NCBI GenBank assembly: GCA_903772945.1
Contig: CAICTM010000556.1
Span: 1-59,867, forward strand
Direction of reading: 5' to 3'
Source of the DNA: Seminavis robusta
Taxonomy: Eukaryota > Bacillariophyta > Bacillariophyceae > Naviculales > Naviculaceae
Length of the DNA: 59,867 nucleotides
This document shows positions 59,070 through 59,867 of this stretch, in pieces (within the stretch, counting starts at the first letter, position 1; every line of letters starts with the position of its first letter). Both the position numbers and the translations under genes were made by a program. The notes below the pieces were generated by a model. The model did not search any database, was not told the origin of the DNA, and saw only the letters and a program-made list of their open reading frames with translations.

Positions 59070-59613
59070 GGTTGAGTGTTGTGTGAGGTCGGGTCGTCGA
59101 TTGGGGGCGTTGCTGTTTGCTGTTGGCTGTTGCGTCACAGCGTCATCACAGCCACAAAGATCGTTGCGTTGTATCCTGCAGAGCTGTTAAATAGATTGCC
59201 TTGGGTCTTACGATACCGGTACATGTAGGTACCAGGTACCAGTAGCTACTCCGTACAGGACCAGTACCGTACGGTGCCGGTGCAGCAAATCGTATCATAC
59301 GTACGGTAGGTTTATCCCTCTCGCATCTCTAACCAAGAGACCGCCTCCACCTTGGCTATAATAAAATATCCAATGATCAGGGTGGGGAATGGCCGAAGAA
59401 AGTGTCATGCATCTCAGTACCAGTAACAACTGAAGACAAAGTTTATGGGTGGCGGTTCCAAAACAAAGGAAACAAAGCGGCAAAGGTATACAGGTAGAAT
59501 ACAGACTCAGCTACCGGTACCCCTTTATTCTGTTTGTTTCAGGACGGATCCAACTAGCTACTAGCCACCATACACACTTGATGACAAAAGTCCTTGTGTG
59601 CAATCTTTCGCCA
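59070..59613. other. intergenic with GGTACC-rich palindromes
   Basis: No gene is visible. A dense cluster of TACCGGTA, GTACATGTA, GGTACCAGGTACC and CCGTACGG lies at 59213-59310. Confidence 0.45.
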
Positions 59614-59867
59614 TCACCCTTGCAGAGAAGATCCACCAGGAGGCCCCGCGGCCTTGCGCTTTCGGGTGGGTGCCTCAGTGTCATTGCAAACAGCCAGCTT
59701 TGTTTCCTTTTGCGACCACACCGCAGGCTGTTGACGGAGTAGCCCATATTGTAGAAGTGTAATCAGGGTCTGCTTAGCTTCACCAGTGAAATCCAGATAA
59801 TCTATCTTGTCCCAAATCTGCTCACTTGGGATCAAGCCAACAAATTCATTGAGTCTGATGCTTTCTG
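59614..59867 (-). CDS. partial gene at the right edge, unknown
   Basis: The 3' end of a minus-strand gene enters from the right. Its frame is open from the edge to TAG 59614 (about 84 codons), reading LNEFVGLIPSEQIWDKIDYL then TGEAKQTLITLLQYGLLRQQ, and ending with a basic Pro/Gly-rich tail (PTRKRKAAGPPGGSSLQG). The first part looks like a folded helical domain. I do not recognise the family and the start lies outside. Confidence 0.5.
   Translation of the reverse strand, partial: ESIRLNEFVGLIPSEQIWDKIDYLDFTGEAKQTLITLLQYGLLRQQPAVWSQKETKLAVCNDTEAPTRKRKAAGPPGGSSLQG

Noticed and set aside
1..59867. tRNA or other structured RNA genes
   Set aside because: I scanned by eye for T-loop-like GGTTCGAATCC signatures with partners and found none convincing; a covariance-model search would be needed.

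Overview
The window looks like nuclear DNA of a diatom, most likely a raphid pennate. Support comes from short 70-180 nt GT-AG introns, a flavodoxin with a bipartite signal ending in an SNAF-type cleavage motif, a large Pro/Ser-repeat surface protein, a membrane guanylate cyclase fused to a phosphodiesterase, a membrane-anchored GH81 beta-1,3-glucanase and a helicase-associated (HA) repeat protein. Seminavis robusta or a relative is a reasonable guess, but it cannot be proved from the sequence. About 15 intact genes, four broken ones and one gene cut by the right edge lie on both strands, separated by intergenic DNA rich in the palindromes TACCGGTA, GTACATGTAC and CTAGCTAG.

1-11.6 kb: flavodoxin (-), a 1470-aa repeat-rich membrane protein (+), an ADP-ribosylglycohydrolase (-), an imperfect inverted repeat, and a decayed M14 carboxypeptidase-like gene (+). 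11.6-16 kb: a many-exon guanylate cyclase/phosphodiesterase (-) with a 16-nt microexon. 16-19 kb holds no gene I can support. 18.9-25 kb: a PPP4R2-type phosphatase-4 regulatory subunit (+), gene debris, a small unknown gene (-) and a divergent type II membrane sulfotransferase (+). 25.7-28 kb: an ionotropic-glutamate-receptor-like channel (-). 28-30.6 kb: intergenic DNA with a cluster of near-perfect palindromes.

30.6-37.8 kb: a SPRY protein (+) abutted by a 5'-truncated, frameshifted helicase/HA gene (+), six-exon HMG-CoA lyase (-) and a possible POP5/RPP14-like protein (+). 38-44.8 kb: GH81 glucanase (-) and a tandemly duplicated, broken Cys-rich membrane protein gene (-). 45.4-48.7 kb: a protein with SH3b-like modules (+). 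49.3-52 kb: MRE11 (-). 52.6-56 kb: quinoid dihydropteridine reductase (-), head-to-head with an unusual FkbM-like methyltransferase/2-oxoglutarate dioxygenase fusion (+) that has an overlapping uORF. 56.6-59.9 kb: an unusual kinase with a DMG motif (+), a 100-aa three-exon mitochondrial-type gene (-) and a truncated gene at the edge (-).

The genes do not form one pathway. Recurring themes are membrane signalling (cyclase/PDE, iGluR, kinase), storage or wall glucan handling (GH81), and housekeeping (MRE11, HMG-CoA lyase, QDPR, PPP4R2). The best candidates for something undescribed are the methyltransferase/dioxygenase fusion, the microexon carrying the cyclase specificity residue, the palindrome cluster and the repeat array with a compensated frame excursion.
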